From contig NZ_CP027668.1 in NCBI RefSeq assembly GCF_003008515.1, forward strand, positions 3,761,001 through 3,825,000: DNA of 64,000 bases, given 5' to 3'. How positions within the stretch are numbered: the stretch's first letter is position 1; each line of letters starts with the position of its first letter. Positions 1 through 9,356 of the stretch are shown here, in pieces. The notes below the pieces were generated by a model. That model saw only the letters and a list, made by a program, of their open reading frames with translations. It searched no databases and was not told where the DNA came from. The position numbers and the translations under genes were made by a program. This stretch comes from Phreatobacter cathodiphilus (GTDB taxonomy: Bacteria; Pseudomonadota; Alphaproteobacteria; Rhizobiales; Phreatobacteraceae).

Positions 1-462
1 TTCACGCCGCTCTACGGCGATCCGACCGCGATCTCCGGCGGGCGCAACGCCCAGGCGGCGCTGCGCGACCTCGAAATTCCGGAGATTCAGGGCCGCAACG
101 GCGTCATCCTGCGCAACGAGCTGATCTATCTGACCCAGGGCGGTGGCGGCCGGGCCGCCGCGCCGACCCATGTCCTGCGGGTCAGCCTCGTGGTCGACAC
201 CGTGCCGCTGGCGCTCAACACGGCGGCGGGCCGGCCCTCCGCCCAGGCCATCACGGTTGTCGGCTATTACGCCATCGCCCCGGTCGGAGCTCCCGAGGTT
301 CTTCACCGCGGCACGGCCTTCGCCTCCGCCTCCTTCGACCGAACGGCGCAGCGGCTGGCCTCGGACCGGGCCGTCATCGAAGCGCAGGAGCGGGCCACCA
401 AGGCGCTCGCCGAGAACATCGTCACCCAGGTGGCCGGCTGGTACGCGACCCGGCCGCGGTGA
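1..462 (+). CDS. lptE: LPS-assembly lipoprotein LptE, C-terminal part (cut by window start)
   Basis: The first 153 codons of the window form an open frame with no start, so the N-terminus, including the expected lipobox, lies outside. LptE is the outer-membrane lipoprotein that plugs LptD and helps insert lipopolysaccharide. The visible part begins FTPLYG and contains the typical LRNELIYLL-like stretch (here LRNELIYLT), followed by a region rich in ALA/ERA repeats near the end, as in alphaproteobacterial LptE. The stop is 4 nt upstream of the holA GTG start. This lptE-holA arrangement is the usual one in Hyphomicrobiales and supports the call more than sequence similarity alone. Confidence 0.8.
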   Translation, partial: FTPLYGDPTAISGGRNAQAALRDLEIPEIQGRNGVILRNELIYLTQGGGGRAAAPTHVLRVSLVVDTVPLALNTAAGRPSAQAITVVGYYAIAPVGAPEVLHRGTAFASASFDRTAQRLASDRAVIEAQERATKALAENIVTQVAGWYATRPR

Positions 463-466
463 AGGC

Positions 467-1501
467 GTGACCATCCTCAAGGGCGCCGAGATCGACCGTT
501 TCGTCGCCTCCCCCGACCCTGCACGCCCCGTCATCCTCGTCTACGGCCCCGACGGGGGCCTCGTCTCCGAACGAGCCCGGGCGATCGCGGCGAAAATCGC
601 ACCCGATCTCGACGATCCCTTTTCCGTCACCCGTATCGACGGCGACGCGCTCGCCTCCGATCCGGCGCGGCTCGCCGACGAGGCCGGCACCATCCCCATG
701 TTCGGCGGCCGCCGCCTCATCTGGGTGAAGGCCGGCGAGAAGCCCATCGCCGCCGCCGTCGCCCCGCTTCTGACCTCGCCCCCGGAGGGCGCCGCCATCC
801 TCATCGAGGCCGGAGATTTGAAGAAGACCGCGCCGCTGCGCACCGACGCCGAGCGTTCCGGCGCCGCCGCGGTCGTTCCCTGCTATTCGGACGGCGAGGC
901 GGACCTGAAGCGGCTCGTCGCCGAGGAAGCCCGCCAGGCGGGGCTCCAGGTCGACCCGCAGGCCGCCACCCTGCTCGTCCAGATGCTCGGCGGCGACCGC
1001 GCGGCGTCTCGCGCCGAAATCCGCAAGATCTGCCTCTATTGCCACGGTCAGGGCACGATCACCCCCGCCGACGTGGAAGCGGTGGCGGGCGAAAGCCTGA
1101 CCCTCGGCGTCGACGCCATCGTCGATGCCGCGCTCGGCGGCCAGCCCGACGAACTCGACCGGCTGCTGCTGCGGGCGGAGGGCGCCGGCATCGCCATCCC
1201 TCAGATCATCTCGGCGACGACCCGGCACGCCATGAGCCTGCACAAGGCCCGCCTGGCCGTCGAGAACGGCACGCCGGCCCGCAGCGCGGCGGAGCGTTTC
1301 GAGCCGCCGGTCTTCTTTCGCCGGAAGGTGGCCGTGGAACGGCAGATCGGCCTGTGGACCGCGGACCGCCTGCAGAGGATCATCGTGAGGCTGGCCGAGG
1401 CCGGATTCGAGACGCGCGCCCGCGCTTCCGTCGCGCCGACGCTGGCCGGGCGCCTGCTCATGTCCATCGCGACGACCGCGCGCCAGGGCGCGCGCGGCTG
1501 A
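467..1501 (+). CDS. holA: DNA polymerase III subunit delta
   Basis: HolA is the delta subunit of the clamp loader, which opens the beta sliding clamp for replication. The protein is 344 aa, the usual length. The N-terminus has the family pattern ILVYGPDGGLVSERARAIA, followed by an AAA+-like lid region (TLLVQMLGGDRAASRAEIRK) and a helical C-terminal domain. A GTG start is chosen at 467, 4 nt after the lptE stop, with GAAGG close upstream; the frame stays open farther upstream but runs through lptE coding sequence. The gene converges on parB with 13 nt between stop codons. Confidence 0.88.
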   Translation: MTILKGAEIDRFVASPDPARPVILVYGPDGGLVSERARAIAAKIAPDLDDPFSVTRIDGDALASDPARLADEAGTIPMFGGRRLIWVKAGEKPIAAAVAPLLTSPPEGAAILIEAGDLKKTAPLRTDAERSGAAAVVPCYSDGEADLKRLVAEEARQAGLQVDPQAATLLVQMLGGDRAASRAEIRKICLYCHGQGTITPADVEAVAGESLTLGVDAIVDAALGGQPDELDRLLLRAEGAGIAIPQIISATTRHAMSLHKARLAVENGTPARSAAERFEPPVFFRRKVAVERQIGLWTADRLQRIIVRLAEAGFETRARASVAPTLAGRLLMSIATTARQGARG

Positions 1502-1514
1502 TCGGCGAGGTCCG

Positions 1515-2390
1515 TCAGCCCCTGAGGCGCTGGCAGATGTCCTCGAGCTGCTCGAGGGAGCGATAGCGGATGCGCAATTCGCCCCCGGAGCCGCGATGGT
1601 CGATGCTCACCGCCATGCCGAGCGCGTCCGACAGGGTCTTCTCCAGCGCCCGGGTATCGGCGTCCTTCTCGGTTCGCTCGCGCTGCTTGGGGGCACGACC
1701 GGCCTTTTCCGACTGCTCCTGCGTCAAGGCCTCGACCTGACGCACGTTGAGGCCCTGGTCGACGATCTGCGAGGCGAGCTTCGCCGGATCCTCGACCGCG
1801 AGCAGCGCGCGGGCATGGCCGGCGGTGAGCTGGCCCTCGCGCAGCATGCCCTGGACCGGATCGGGAAGCTTCATCAGGCGCAGCGTGTTGGCAACGTGGC
1901 TGCGGCTCTTGCCGATGATCTTGGCGAGATCGGTCTGGCTGTAGCCGAACTGCTCGATCAGCTCGTTGTAGCCCATGGCCTCTTCGAGCGGGTTGAGGTC
2001 GGCGCGCTGCACGTTCTCGATGATGGCGAGTTCCAGCGCCTCGCGATCGCCCACCTCGACGAGGTGGATGGGCACCTCGTGCAGCTCGGCCCGCTGCGCG
2101 GCCCGCCAGCGGCGCTCGCCGGCGACGATCTCGTAGGCATCGACGACGCCCGCCACGGCGCGCACCACGATGGGCTGGATAATGCCGCGCTCCCTGATCG
2201 AATCGGCCAGCTCCTGCAGGTCTTCCTCGCGGAACATGCGCCGCGGGTTGCGCGGATTGGCGCGGATGAACTCGATCGGCACCTTGCGGGCGGCACGGAC
2301 GCGATCGACCGCCGCCGTCTCCTCGCCGACATCGCCGATGAGCGCGGCGAGACCGCGACCGAGCCGCGACCGGTTGGCATCCTCAGCCAT
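1515..2390 (-). CDS. parB: Chromosome-partitioning protein ParB
   Basis: ParB is a CTP-binding clamp that loads at parS sites and spreads to build the centromere complex moved by ParA. The 291-aa protein has an N-terminal RLGRGLAALIGD segment that can contact ParA, the CTPase motif GERRWRAAQRA, the helix-turn-helix stretch YSQTDLAKIIGKSRSHVANT and a C-terminal dimerisation region. The start is the ATG at 2388-2390 (MAEDANRSRLGRG); upstream in-frame sequence overlaps parA and is non-conserved. It lies 74 nt downstream of parA. Two perfect target sites (parS) are 1.5 and 3.5 kb away. Confidence 0.95.
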   Translation of the reverse strand: MAEDANRSRLGRGLAALIGDVGEETAAVDRVRAARKVPIEFIRANPRNPRRMFREEDLQELADSIRERGIIQPIVVRAVAGVVDAYEIVAGERRWRAAQRAELHEVPIHLVEVGDREALELAIIENVQRADLNPLEEAMGYNELIEQFGYSQTDLAKIIGKSRSHVANTLRLMKLPDPVQGMLREGQLTAGHARALLAVEDPAKLASQIVDQGLNVRQVEALTQEQSEKAGRAPKQRERTEKDADTRALEKTLSDALGMAVSIDHRGSGGELRIRYRSLEQLEDICQRLRG

Positions 2391-2464
2391 GTCTTGTCTC
2401 CTTCGGGACGCCAGCGCAACGACCTCGGCCGGCAAATCGGAACGCGGGCGAATCGAATCCATGA

Positions 2465-3271
2465 TCAGGCCGCCCGCAGCACGCGTTCGCGCTGGATGAT
2501 TTCGGAGGCGAGCCGGAGGTAGGCCTGGCTGCCCACGCATTTGAGGTCGTAGAGCAGGACCGGCTTGCCGTAGCTCGGAGCCTCCGACACGCGCACGTTC
2601 CGCGGGATAATGGTCTGGTAGACCTTGTCGCCCATGAACTGGCGCACGTCGTCCACCACCTGGGCCGAGAGATTGTTCCGTGCGTCATACATGGTGAGCA
2701 CGATCCCGTGGATCGTCAGGCGCGGATTGAGCGTCGTCTTCACCTGCTCGACGGTCTTGATGAGCTGCGACAGGCCTTCCAGGGCGAAGAACTCGCACTG
2801 AAGCGGCACCAGGATGGCATCCGCCGCCGTCATGGCGTTGATGGTCAGAAGATTGAGCGAGGGGGGGCAGTCGATCAGCACATAGCTGTAGTCGCCCCCC
2901 AGGCTCTCCACCGCCCGACGCAGACGGTAGGCCCGGTCACGGGCGCTGGCGATCTCCAGCTCCACACCCGAGAGATCCATGGTGGAGGGCGAGATGGAGA
3001 GCCGGGGGACCGAGGTCTCCTGGATCGTTTCGGCGAGAGAATGATCCCCCACCAGCACGCTGTAGGTGGATTTGGCCCGTGCCCGCCGATCGATCCCGAG
3101 GCCCGTGGAGGCGTTGCCCTGTGGATCGAGGTCGAGGATCAGCACCCTCTCGCCGATGGCCGCCAGCGCCGTCCCCAGATTGATGGCGGTGGTGGTCTTG
3201 CCCACCCCGCCCTTCTGGTTGGCCAAGGCGAGCACCCGGGGGGCCGTATGGGAGGCGGGCAGGAGCGACAT
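2465..3271 (-). CDS. parA: Chromosome-partitioning ATPase ParA
   Basis: This Walker-type ATPase forms nucleoid-bound gradients that pull ParB-parS complexes apart. The deviant Walker A motif KGGVGKTT is at residues 20-27, with LILDLDPQGNASTGLG just after it and a DCPPSLNLLTINAM Walker B region. At 268 aa it is a chromosomal (short) ParA without an N-terminal DNA-binding domain. It starts 3 nt after the rsmG stop, so rsmG, parA and parB are probably cotranscribed, as in most alphaproteobacteria. Confidence 0.96.
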   Translation of the reverse strand: MSLLPASHTAPRVLALANQKGGVGKTTTAINLGTALAAIGERVLILDLDPQGNASTGLGIDRRARAKSTYSVLVGDHSLAETIQETSVPRLSISPSTMDLSGVELEIASARDRAYRLRRAVESLGGDYSYVLIDCPPSLNLLTINAMTAADAILVPLQCEFFALEGLSQLIKTVEQVKTTLNPRLTIHGIVLTMYDARNNLSAQVVDDVRQFMGDKVYQTIIPRNVRVSEAPSYGKPVLLYDLKCVGSQAYLRLASEIIQRERVLRAA

Positions 3272-3274
3272 GGG

Positions 3275-3937
3275 TCACGTCCGATCTGGAGGTCTTGCCG
3301 TGCTGGCGGAGAGATCGCCGATCACGAGGATTCGGCCCCGCGTCTCCGTCACGCTCGGGATCGATTGATGCGTGAATCTCCAATATTTAGCGGCCTCCGT
3401 CAATTCGGATACCACATCTTGCCCCTTCGGAAAGATTCCGACAGCGCCAGTTTTCAACAGGGGATTGGCGAGGCGCAGGAGATCCGTCAACGGGGCGAGA
3501 GCGCGGGCGGTGACGACCTCGGCCTGTAAGGGCTCCCGACCCACCACATCCTCGATGCGCTTGGACCAGACCCGCACCGGGACGCGCATCTGCCGCGCCG
3601 CCTCCTGAAGAAAGGCGGCCTTGCCGAGCTTGCTCTCGATGCAATGGATTTCGGCGCCGTCCCGGCCCTTGAGCGCCGCGGCGATCACCAGGGCGGGAAG
3701 CCCGCCGCCAGACCCCATGTCGACCCAGCGAAGCGCGCCCGGCGCCAACCGGACGAGCTGCAGGCTGTCGGCGACGTGCCGTGTCCAGACGGCGTCGAGG
3801 GTGGATGCGGAGACGAGATTCTTCGTCGGATTCCAGCGTCGCAGCAGCGAGACATAGAGCGCGAGAGCTTCGGCTGTTTCACGTGAAACAGGGACGCCGG
3901 CCTGATTCGCCGCTTCCAGCGCCTGCTCGATGCTCAC
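3275..3937 (-). CDS. rsmG: 16S rRNA (guanine-N7) methyltransferase RsmG
   Basis: RsmG (GidB) methylates G527 of 16S rRNA using SAM. The 220-aa protein has the SAM-binding loop [13 protein letters not shown] near residues 72-83. The GTG start at 3935-3937 overlaps the mnmG stop (GTGA), a clear sign of translational coupling. The in-frame sequence upstream belongs to the mnmG coding region. A perfect parS palindrome (3875-3890) lies inside this gene and encodes PVSRET of the protein, so the coding sequence carries a centromere site. Confidence 0.93.
   Translation of the reverse strand: MSIEQALEAANQAGVPVSRETAEALALYVSLLRRWNPTKNLVSASTLDAVWTRHVADSLQLVRLAPGALRWVDMGSGGGLPALVIAAALKGRDGAEIHCIESKLGKAAFLQEAARQMRVPVRVWSKRIEDVVGREPLQAEVVTARALAPLTDLLRLANPLLKTGAVGIFPKGQDVVSELTEAAKYWRFTHQSIPSVTETRGRILVIGDLSASTARPPDRT
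3875..3890. promoter_or_regulatory. parS site 1 (perfect 16-bp palindrome)
   Basis: The sequence TGTTTCACGTGAAACA is the consensus ParB-binding palindrome. It sits inside the coding region of rsmG, about 1.5 kb from parB and 6.5 kb from the proposed oriC. Confidence 0.95.
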
Positions 3938-5796
3938 GCCGCGCTCTCCGCCCTGCGTGCCCAGACAGCGATGAGTGTCAGGGCGGCAGGGGTCATACCA
4001 TCCATACGCGCGGCCTGGCCGAGCGTGCGCGGTCGATGGGCCCTGATTTTGGCACGGATCTCGTTGGAGAGGCCGGGAAGAGCATCGAGGTCCAGCCGCT
4101 CCGGGAGGGCCAGGTTCTCGTCTCGCCGCTGCGCGTCGATCTCCGCCTGCTGGCGATCCATATAGACGGAATAATGGGCGTCGATCTCCACCTGCTCGGC
4201 GATGGCGGGCGGCACCTCGGCCAGGGCAGGCCAGACGCGGCAAAGGTCAGCCCAGCCGATATCGGGCCGCGACAGCAATTCGAAGGCGGACCGCCGGATG
4301 CCGTCCTGGTTGATGGCGAGCCCCGCCGCGGTCCCCTGGTTCGGCGTCAGGGTGAGGGAGGCGAGCCGGCTCCGGGCCGCCTCCAGGGCCTCGATTTTGT
4401 GACGGAAGCGAATCGACCGCTCATCTCCCACGCAGCCGAGTTTCAGTCCCACGGGGGTCAGGCGCTGGTCGGCATTGTCGGCCCGCAGGGCCAGGCGGAA
4501 CTCCGCCCGTGAGGTGAACATGCGGTAGGGCTCGGTAATGCCGCGGCTGGTGAGGTCGTCCACCATGACGCCGAGATAACCCTCGTGCCGCGCGATGGTG
4601 ATCCCATTCCCCCCGCCGGCCGACAGCGCCGCATTGAGGCCGGCGAGCAGGCCCTGCGCGGCCGCCTCCTCGTAGCCGGTCGTGCCGTTGATCTGCCCGG
4701 CGAGGAACAGGCCGGGAAGGCGCCGGGTCTCCAGCGTCGGCTCCAGCTCCCGTGGATCGACATGGTCATATTCGATGGCATAGCCGAAGCGCTTGATCGA
4801 CACCCTTTCGAGACCGGGAATCGAGCGCAGGAAGGCGGTCTGCACATCTTCCGGCAGGGAGGTGGAGAGACCATTCGGATAGACGGTGGGATCGTCGAGC
4901 CCTTCGGGCTCGAGAAAGATCTGGTGGCCGTCGCGGTCGCCAAACCGGACGATCTTGTCCTCCACCGAGGGACAATAGCGCGGGCCGACACCCTCGATCC
5001 GCCCCGAATACATGGCCGACCGGCCGAGATTGTCACGGATGATGGCGTGGGTGGCCGGGGTCGTGCGGGTGATGCCGCAGGCGATCTGCCGCGTGGTGAT
5101 CTGGTCGGTCAGGGTGGAGAAAGGTTCCGGATCCGAATCGGCCTCCTGCATCTCGACCGCGGACCAGTCGATCGTCCCGCCATCCAGACGGGCCGGCGTG
5201 CCGGTCTTCAGGCGCCCGAGCGCAAAGCCTGCCGCCTCAAGGCTCCGGGCCAAGCCGATGCTCGGCGCATCGCCGTCGCGCCCGGCCGGCCACTGCCTTT
5301 CCCCGAGGTGAATGACGCCGCGCAAAAAAGTACCCGTGGTGATGACCACGGCACCGGCGACGATGCGCTCCCCCGAGCCGAGGGTGACGCCTGCCACCCG
5401 CCCGTCCTTCAGGATGAGATCGTTGGCCTCCCCCGTGACGAGGGTCAATCCCTGCTGCGCCCGCAGCACCGCCTGCATCGCGGCGGCATAGAGCTTACGA
5501 TCAGCCTGGGTTCTCGGGCCGCGCACGGCGGGACCCTTGCGCCGGTTGAGCATCCGGAACTGGATGCCGGCCTGATCGGCCACCCGGCCCATCAACCCGT
5601 CAAGGGCGTCGATCTCGCGAACGAGATGGCCCTTCCCGAGCCCGCCGATGGCCGGGTTGCAGGACATCGCGCCGATCGTCTCGAATCGCTGGGTGACGAG
5701 GGCGGTGCGCGCGCCGAGGCGGGCTGCCGCCGCTGCCGCCTCGCAGCCGGCATGACCACCGCCGATCACCGCAACGTCAAAGTGCCTGTTGCTCAT
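3934..5796 (-). CDS. mnmG: tRNA uridine-5-carboxymethylaminomethyl synthase subunit MnmG
   Basis: MnmG (GidA) is the FAD- and NADH-dependent partner of MnmE in making cmnm5U at the wobble position of tRNAs. The 620-aa protein shows the Rossmann FAD motif [12 protein letters not shown] at residues 10-21, the [14 protein letters not shown] signature, a second GTFLRG segment and the C-terminal MnmE-binding helical domain ([12 protein letters not shown] region). The start at 5794-5796 ([10 protein letters not shown]) is chosen because the open frame farther upstream only reads through the parS-bearing gap. Its stop overlaps the rsmG start by 4 nt. Confidence 0.96.
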   Translation of the reverse strand: MSNRHFDVAVIGGGHAGCEAAAAAARLGARTALVTQRFETIGAMSCNPAIGGLGKGHLVREIDALDGLMGRVADQAGIQFRMLNRRKGPAVRGPRTQADRKLYAAAMQAVLRAQQGLTLVTGEANDLILKDGRVAGVTLGSGERIVAGAVVITTGTFLRGVIHLGERQWPAGRDGDAPSIGLARSLEAAGFALGRLKTGTPARLDGGTIDWSAVEMQEADSDPEPFSTLTDQITTRQIACGITRTTPATHAIIRDNLGRSAMYSGRIEGVGPRYCPSVEDKIVRFGDRDGHQIFLEPEGLDDPTVYPNGLSTSLPEDVQTAFLRSIPGLERVSIKRFGYAIEYDHVDPRELEPTLETRRLPGLFLAGQINGTTGYEEAAAQGLLAGLNAALSAGGGNGITIARHEGYLGVMVDDLTSRGITEPYRMFTSRAEFRLALRADNADQRLTPVGLKLGCVGDERSIRFRHKIEALEAARSRLASLTLTPNQGTAAGLAINQDGIRRSAFELLSRPDIGWADLCRVWPALAEVPPAIAEQVEIDAHYSVYMDRQQAEIDAQRRDENLALPERLDLDALPGLSNEIRAKIRAHRPRTLGQAARMDGMTPAALTLIAVWARRAESAA

Positions 5797-5886
5797 CGTC
5801 TCTCGTCCTGTGCCCGTCATACCGGGCCAACAACGGTCGGGCAATGGATCCTTGCTCGGAGGGAAATGTTGCGGAAGCGAATCGAC

Positions 5887-5902
5887 TGTTTCACGTGAAA
5901 CA
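5887..5902. promoter_or_regulatory. parS site 2 (perfect 16-bp palindrome)
   Basis: A second exact TGTTTCACGTGAAACA copy lies in the 122-bp gap between mnmE and mnmG, 2 kb from the first. It lies in the presumed 5' region of mnmG, so ParB spreading here could also affect mnmG expression; that last point is inference. Confidence 0.95.
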
Positions 5903-5918
5903 CCCGCGGCCGCGCCGC

Positions 5919-7232
5919 TCACTTTCCGATGCAGAACGCGGAAAAGAGCCGATCCAGCATGGCCTCTGTACCGACCCGACCCCGCGCACGCCCCAGCGCA
6001 GCCAGGCCCTGGCGCAGGCGCTCAGCCACCAGTTCCGGCTCCGCATCCCAGTCACCGACGGCGAGGGCGCCGCCCAGGGCCTCCGACAGCTCCTCGACGA
6101 TCAGCCGATGGCGCTGGCGGACGATGATCGCGGGCTCTCCGCCGGTACGATCGGCCGCGAAGGACGTCAGGGCCGCCACCAGCCCTGCCATCCCCTCGCC
6201 CGTCACGGCGGAGATGCGATGGACCACCGACGGTAGCGCCGGCGTTTCGCGGTCGATCTGCGTCTGCACCAGCCAGACCGCGCCCGGGCCCGTGGGCGCC
6301 CTATCGACGGGGTCGCCCGCCGTCAGCCAAAGGGTGAGGTCGGCGCCGGCAATCCTCTGCCGGGTGCGCCGGATCCCTTCCGCCTCCACCGGATCGGCCG
6401 TCTCGCGCAGACCGGCCGTGTCGACGAGGACCACCGCGGCTCCGGCGAGATCGAGGTGCACCTCGAGACTGTCGCGGGTCGTCCCCGCCTGAGGCGAGAC
6501 GATGGCGACGTCCCGCCGGGCGAGGGCATTGAGCAGGGTTGACTTGCCCGCGTTGGGCGGACCGGCAATGGCGACAGTCACCCCGTCGCGGACGCGCTCT
6601 CCCCTGTCGGCGGAGGCGAGCAGGGCTGTGACCTCCTCCCGCAGGGCGATCAGCTCGCGGCGCGCCGTGTCGAGCGCCGCACCGGTAACGTCGCCTTCGT
6701 CGGGAAAATCGATCGTCGCTTCCACCTGCGCGAGGATGGGCAGGAGCTTCGCCTGGAGCCGGTCGGCCTCGGAGGTCAGCCGGCCCGCGAAGAGCCCATA
6801 GGCCTGACGCCGCTGCGCCTGGGTTTCGGCCCGGAGCAGGTCTCCGAGCCCCTCGACCTCCGCGAGGTCCAGCCGCCCGTTCTCGAAGGCGCGGCGGGTG
6901 AACTCGCCGGCCTCGGCCGGCCTGACACCCGCAATCGCCAGAGCAGCGTCGAGAACCGCCGCCACCACGGCCCGGCCGCCATGGACCTGAAGCTCGAGTA
7001 CATCTTCGCCTGTAAAGCTGTGCGGGGCGGTAAACCAGAGGAGCAGACCGCGGTCGAGCGGCTCTCCAGACCGGGGATCTGCAAGGGTCGCGAGGGTCGC
7101 GCGGCGAGGTGGAGGAAGCCGCCCGGCCAGACCGGTAGCGACCGAGCCGGCCTCGGGGCCGGATACGCGGATGACCGCGACGCCGGAGAGGCCCGGTGGT
7201 GTCGAGACCGAAGCGATCGTCCGGGGGATCAT
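5919..7232 (-). CDS. mnmE: tRNA-modifying GTPase MnmE
   Basis: MnmE (TrmE) is the potassium-activated GTPase that works with MnmG to modify wobble uridines. The 437-aa protein has the N-terminal formyl-THF-binding domain, the G1 loop GPPNAGKS at residues 224-231, the G3 motif DTAGLRET at 271-278 and the invariant C-terminal FCIGK with the functional cysteine. The start is the first Met ([14 protein letters not shown]), which matches the family's N-terminus. It lies 70 nt downstream of the rho stop and 122 nt upstream of mnmG. Confidence 0.96.
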   Translation of the reverse strand: MIPRTIASVSTPPGLSGVAVIRVSGPEAGSVATGLAGRLPPPRRATLATLADPRSGEPLDRGLLLWFTAPHSFTGEDVLELQVHGGRAVVAAVLDAALAIAGVRPAEAGEFTRRAFENGRLDLAEVEGLGDLLRAETQAQRRQAYGLFAGRLTSEADRLQAKLLPILAQVEATIDFPDEGDVTGAALDTARRELIALREEVTALLASADRGERVRDGVTVAIAGPPNAGKSTLLNALARRDVAIVSPQAGTTRDSLEVHLDLAGAAVVLVDTAGLRETADPVEAEGIRRTRQRIAGADLTLWLTAGDPVDRAPTGPGAVWLVQTQIDRETPALPSVVHRISAVTGEGMAGLVAALTSFAADRTGGEPAIIVRQRHRLIVEELSEALGGALAVGDWDAEPELVAERLRQGLAALGRARGRVGTEAMLDRLFSAFCIGK

Positions 7233-7256
7233 GGCGATGTCCCGCTGTTTCGCAGG

Positions 7257-7284
7257 CGAATCGGACGGGTGCCCATCCGATTCG
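7257..7284 (-). terminator. Hairpin downstream of rho, containing GANTC sites
   Basis: Arms 7257-7269 and 7272-7284 pair over 13 positions with one mismatch and a 2-nt loop, starting 18 nt after the rho stop codon. No T-tract follows on the minus strand, so this is either a Rho-assisted 3' end or an mRNA-stabilising stem. Both arms contain a GANTC (CcrM) site and a third lies at 7295-7299. The hairpin lies only 24 nt from the mnmE start, so an effect on mnmE expression is also possible. Confidence 0.4.
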
Positions 7285-7302
7285 TTTCGCTCGTGAATCG
7301 GA

Positions 7303-8568
7303 TCAGGTGTTCATCGAGTCGAAGAAGTCGCTGTTCACCTTGGTCTGGCGCAGCTTGTCGAGCAGGAACTCGATGGCGTCGACCGTGCCCATCGGATTGA
7401 GGATGCGGCGCAGCACGTACATCTTCTTGAGGATGTCCTGCGGCACCAGCAGCTCTTCCTTGCGGGTGCCCGAGCGGGTGATGTCGATGGCGGGGAAGGT
7501 GCGCTTGTCCGCCACCTTACGGTCGAGAATGATCTCGGAATTGCCCGTGCCCTTGAACTCCTCGAAGATCACCTCGTCCATGCGGCTACCGGTGTCGATC
7601 AGCGCGGTGGCGATGATGGTGAGCGAGCCGCCCTCCTCGATGTTGCGGGCGGCACCGAAGAAGCGCTTCGGCCGCTGCAGGGCATTGGCGTCGACGCCGC
7701 CGGTCAGCACCTTGCCTGAGGACGGCACCACCGTGTTGTAGGCGCGGCCGAGGCGGGTGATCGAATCGAGCAGGATGACGACGTCGCGCCCGTGCTCCAC
7801 CAGGCGCTTGGCCTTTTCGATGACCATTTCCGCCACCTGGACGTGGCGCGTGGCCGGCTCGTCGAAGGTCGAGGAGATGACCTCGCCGTTCACCGAGCGC
7901 TGCATGTCGGTGACCTCTTCCGGCCGCTCGTCGATCAGCAGCACGATGAGGTAGCATTCCGGGTGGTTGCGGGTGATCGACTGGGCGATGTTCTGCAGCA
8001 GCACGGTCTTGCCGGTGCGCGGCGGCGCCACGATCAGGGCGCGCTGGCCTTTGCCGAGCGGCACCACCACGTCCATGATGCGCGCCGAATAGTCCTTCTT
8101 GGTCGGGTCCTCGGCCTCCATCTTCAGCCGCTGGTTCGGATAGAGCGGCGTCAGATTGTCGAAATTGACCTTGTGCCGGGCCTTTTCCGGCTCCTCGAAA
8201 TTGATCCGGTTGACCTTGAGCAGGGCGAAATAGCGCTCGCCTTCCTTCGGCGAGCGGATCTGGCCCTCCACCGTGTCGCCGGTGCGCAGGCCGAAGCGGC
8301 GGATCTGCGAGGGCGAGACGTAGATGTCGTCGGGGCCGGCGAGATAATTGGCGTCCGGCGAGCGGAGGTAGCCGAAACCGTCCTGCAGCACCTCGACGAC
8401 GCCCTCGCCGATGATGTCGGTCTCCTGCGAGGCGAGCTGCTTGAGGCAGGCGAACATCAGCTCCTGCTTGCGCAGGGTCGAGGCGTTCTCGACCTGAAGC
8501 TCCTCGGCGAAGGCAAGGAGCTCCGTCGGGGACTTCGACTTGATGTCCTGGAGTTTGATCTGCTGCAT
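7303..8568 (-). CDS. rho: Transcription termination factor Rho
   Basis: Rho is the hexameric RNA helicase that ends transcription of untranslated RNA. The 421-aa protein has the N-terminal Rho domain, the cold-shock RNA-binding fold ([20 protein letters not shown]), the Walker A loop APPRTGKT at residues 181-188, the Walker B strand [16 protein letters not shown] and the Q/R-loop region [18 protein letters not shown]. The start [14 protein letters not shown] at 8566-8568 matches alphaproteobacterial Rho; the upstream open frame is GC-rich read-through. A 240-bp leader separates it from hemJ. Confidence 0.97.
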   Translation of the reverse strand: MQQIKLQDIKSKSPTELLAFAEELQVENASTLRKQELMFACLKQLASQETDIIGEGVVEVLQDGFGYLRSPDANYLAGPDDIYVSPSQIRRFGLRTGDTVEGQIRSPKEGERYFALLKVNRINFEEPEKARHKVNFDNLTPLYPNQRLKMEAEDPTKKDYSARIMDVVVPLGKGQRALIVAPPRTGKTVLLQNIAQSITRNHPECYLIVLLIDERPEEVTDMQRSVNGEVISSTFDEPATRHVQVAEMVIEKAKRLVEHGRDVVILLDSITRLGRAYNTVVPSSGKVLTGGVDANALQRPKRFFGAARNIEEGGSLTIIATALIDTGSRMDEVIFEEFKGTGNSEIILDRKVADKRTFPAIDITRSGTRKEELLVPQDILKKMYVLRRILNPMGTVDAIEFLLDKLRQTKVNSDFFDSMNT

Positions 8569-8808
8569 CGGAACCACAAATGGCTGGAACGGCCGGGGGC
8601 ACGGAACTCGGGACGAAGGTCCGGGCCGGATCGGGGAAGGCGACTGATTGCAGATCTGGGGCCGGGACCTGAGAACGCGGTCGCCGTCCGGGCGCGGGCC
8701 ATGCTCTTCGGGAGAGCCGCCTCGCAAGACCCTGTCTGCGTGAGGAGGGAATTCCGCAATAAGCCCTGATCCCAGCGATTGCAAGTCCCGCCGCCGGACC
8801 GCGCCTCC
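8569..8808 (-). other. rho leader / hemJ-rho intergenic region
   Basis: This 240-bp gap carries the expected promoter and 5' leader of rho. Rho leaders are often targets of autogenous termination in other bacteria. A perfect 6-bp-arm stem or a clear sigma-70 promoter could not be fixed by eye. No open frame with a ribosome site was recognised. Confidence 0.35.
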
Positions 8809-9333
8809 TCAGAAGGGCTTCACGATCACCAGGATGACGATCAGCACCATGAGCGCGGTGGGGACCTCGTTCATCATCCGCCAGAACCTGTGGCCGCGGG
8901 TGTTGCGGTCCTGCTCGAAGCGGCGAACCGACCCGGCGAAGAAGCCGTGGACGCCGGAGAGAAGGACGACGAGGGCGATCTTGCCGTGCAGCCAGCCGCC
9001 CCGGAAGCCGAACACCTGCCAGGCGAGCCAGAGGCCCGCCACCCAGGTCACGATCATGGCGGGGTTGATGATATATTCGAGGAGCTTGCGCTCCATCACC
9101 TTGAACGTCTCGGAGGTCTCCGAGCCCGGCGTCGCCTGGCTGTGATAGACGAACAGTCGGGGCAGGTAGAGCATGCCGGCCATCCAGGAGATCACCGCCA
9201 GCACGTGCAGCGTCTTGATCCAGGCAACGGCCCCGACCGGCGCCAGCGCCCCGAGCAGGACGACGCCGACCAGCGTGATCACCAGGGCGAGTGCGGCCCG
9301 AATCATCCGCCGGCGCGGCGTCATGGCCGACAT
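8809..9333 (-). CDS. hemJ: Protoporphyrinogen IX oxidase HemJ
   Basis: HemJ oxidises protoporphyrinogen IX to protoporphyrin IX, the penultimate haem step in bacteria lacking HemG and HemY. The 174-aa protein is an integral membrane protein with about four hydrophobic segments. The conserved WIKTLHVLAVISWMAGMLYL stretch carries the essential histidine, followed by LPRLFVYH and by FWRMMNEVPT near the end. The start MSAMTPRRRM at 9331-9333 has GGCGG upstream; Met4 is an alternative. It sits 23 nt downstream of hemE, so the two haem steps are probably one transcript. Confidence 0.9.
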   Translation of the reverse strand: MSAMTPRRRMIRAALALVITLVGVVLLGALAPVGAVAWIKTLHVLAVISWMAGMLYLPRLFVYHSQATPGSETSETFKVMERKLLEYIINPAMIVTWVAGLWLAWQVFGFRGGWLHGKIALVVLLSGVHGFFAGSVRRFEQDRNTRGHRFWRMMNEVPTALMVLIVILVIVKPF

Positions 9334-9356
9334 GTCCGAACCGCCCTGTCCAACCG

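Noticed and set aside
5797-5922. N-terminal extension of MnmG to 662 residues
   Set aside because: The extra residues translate the parS-bearing gap and are not conserved; the FAD domain begins just after the Met at 5796.
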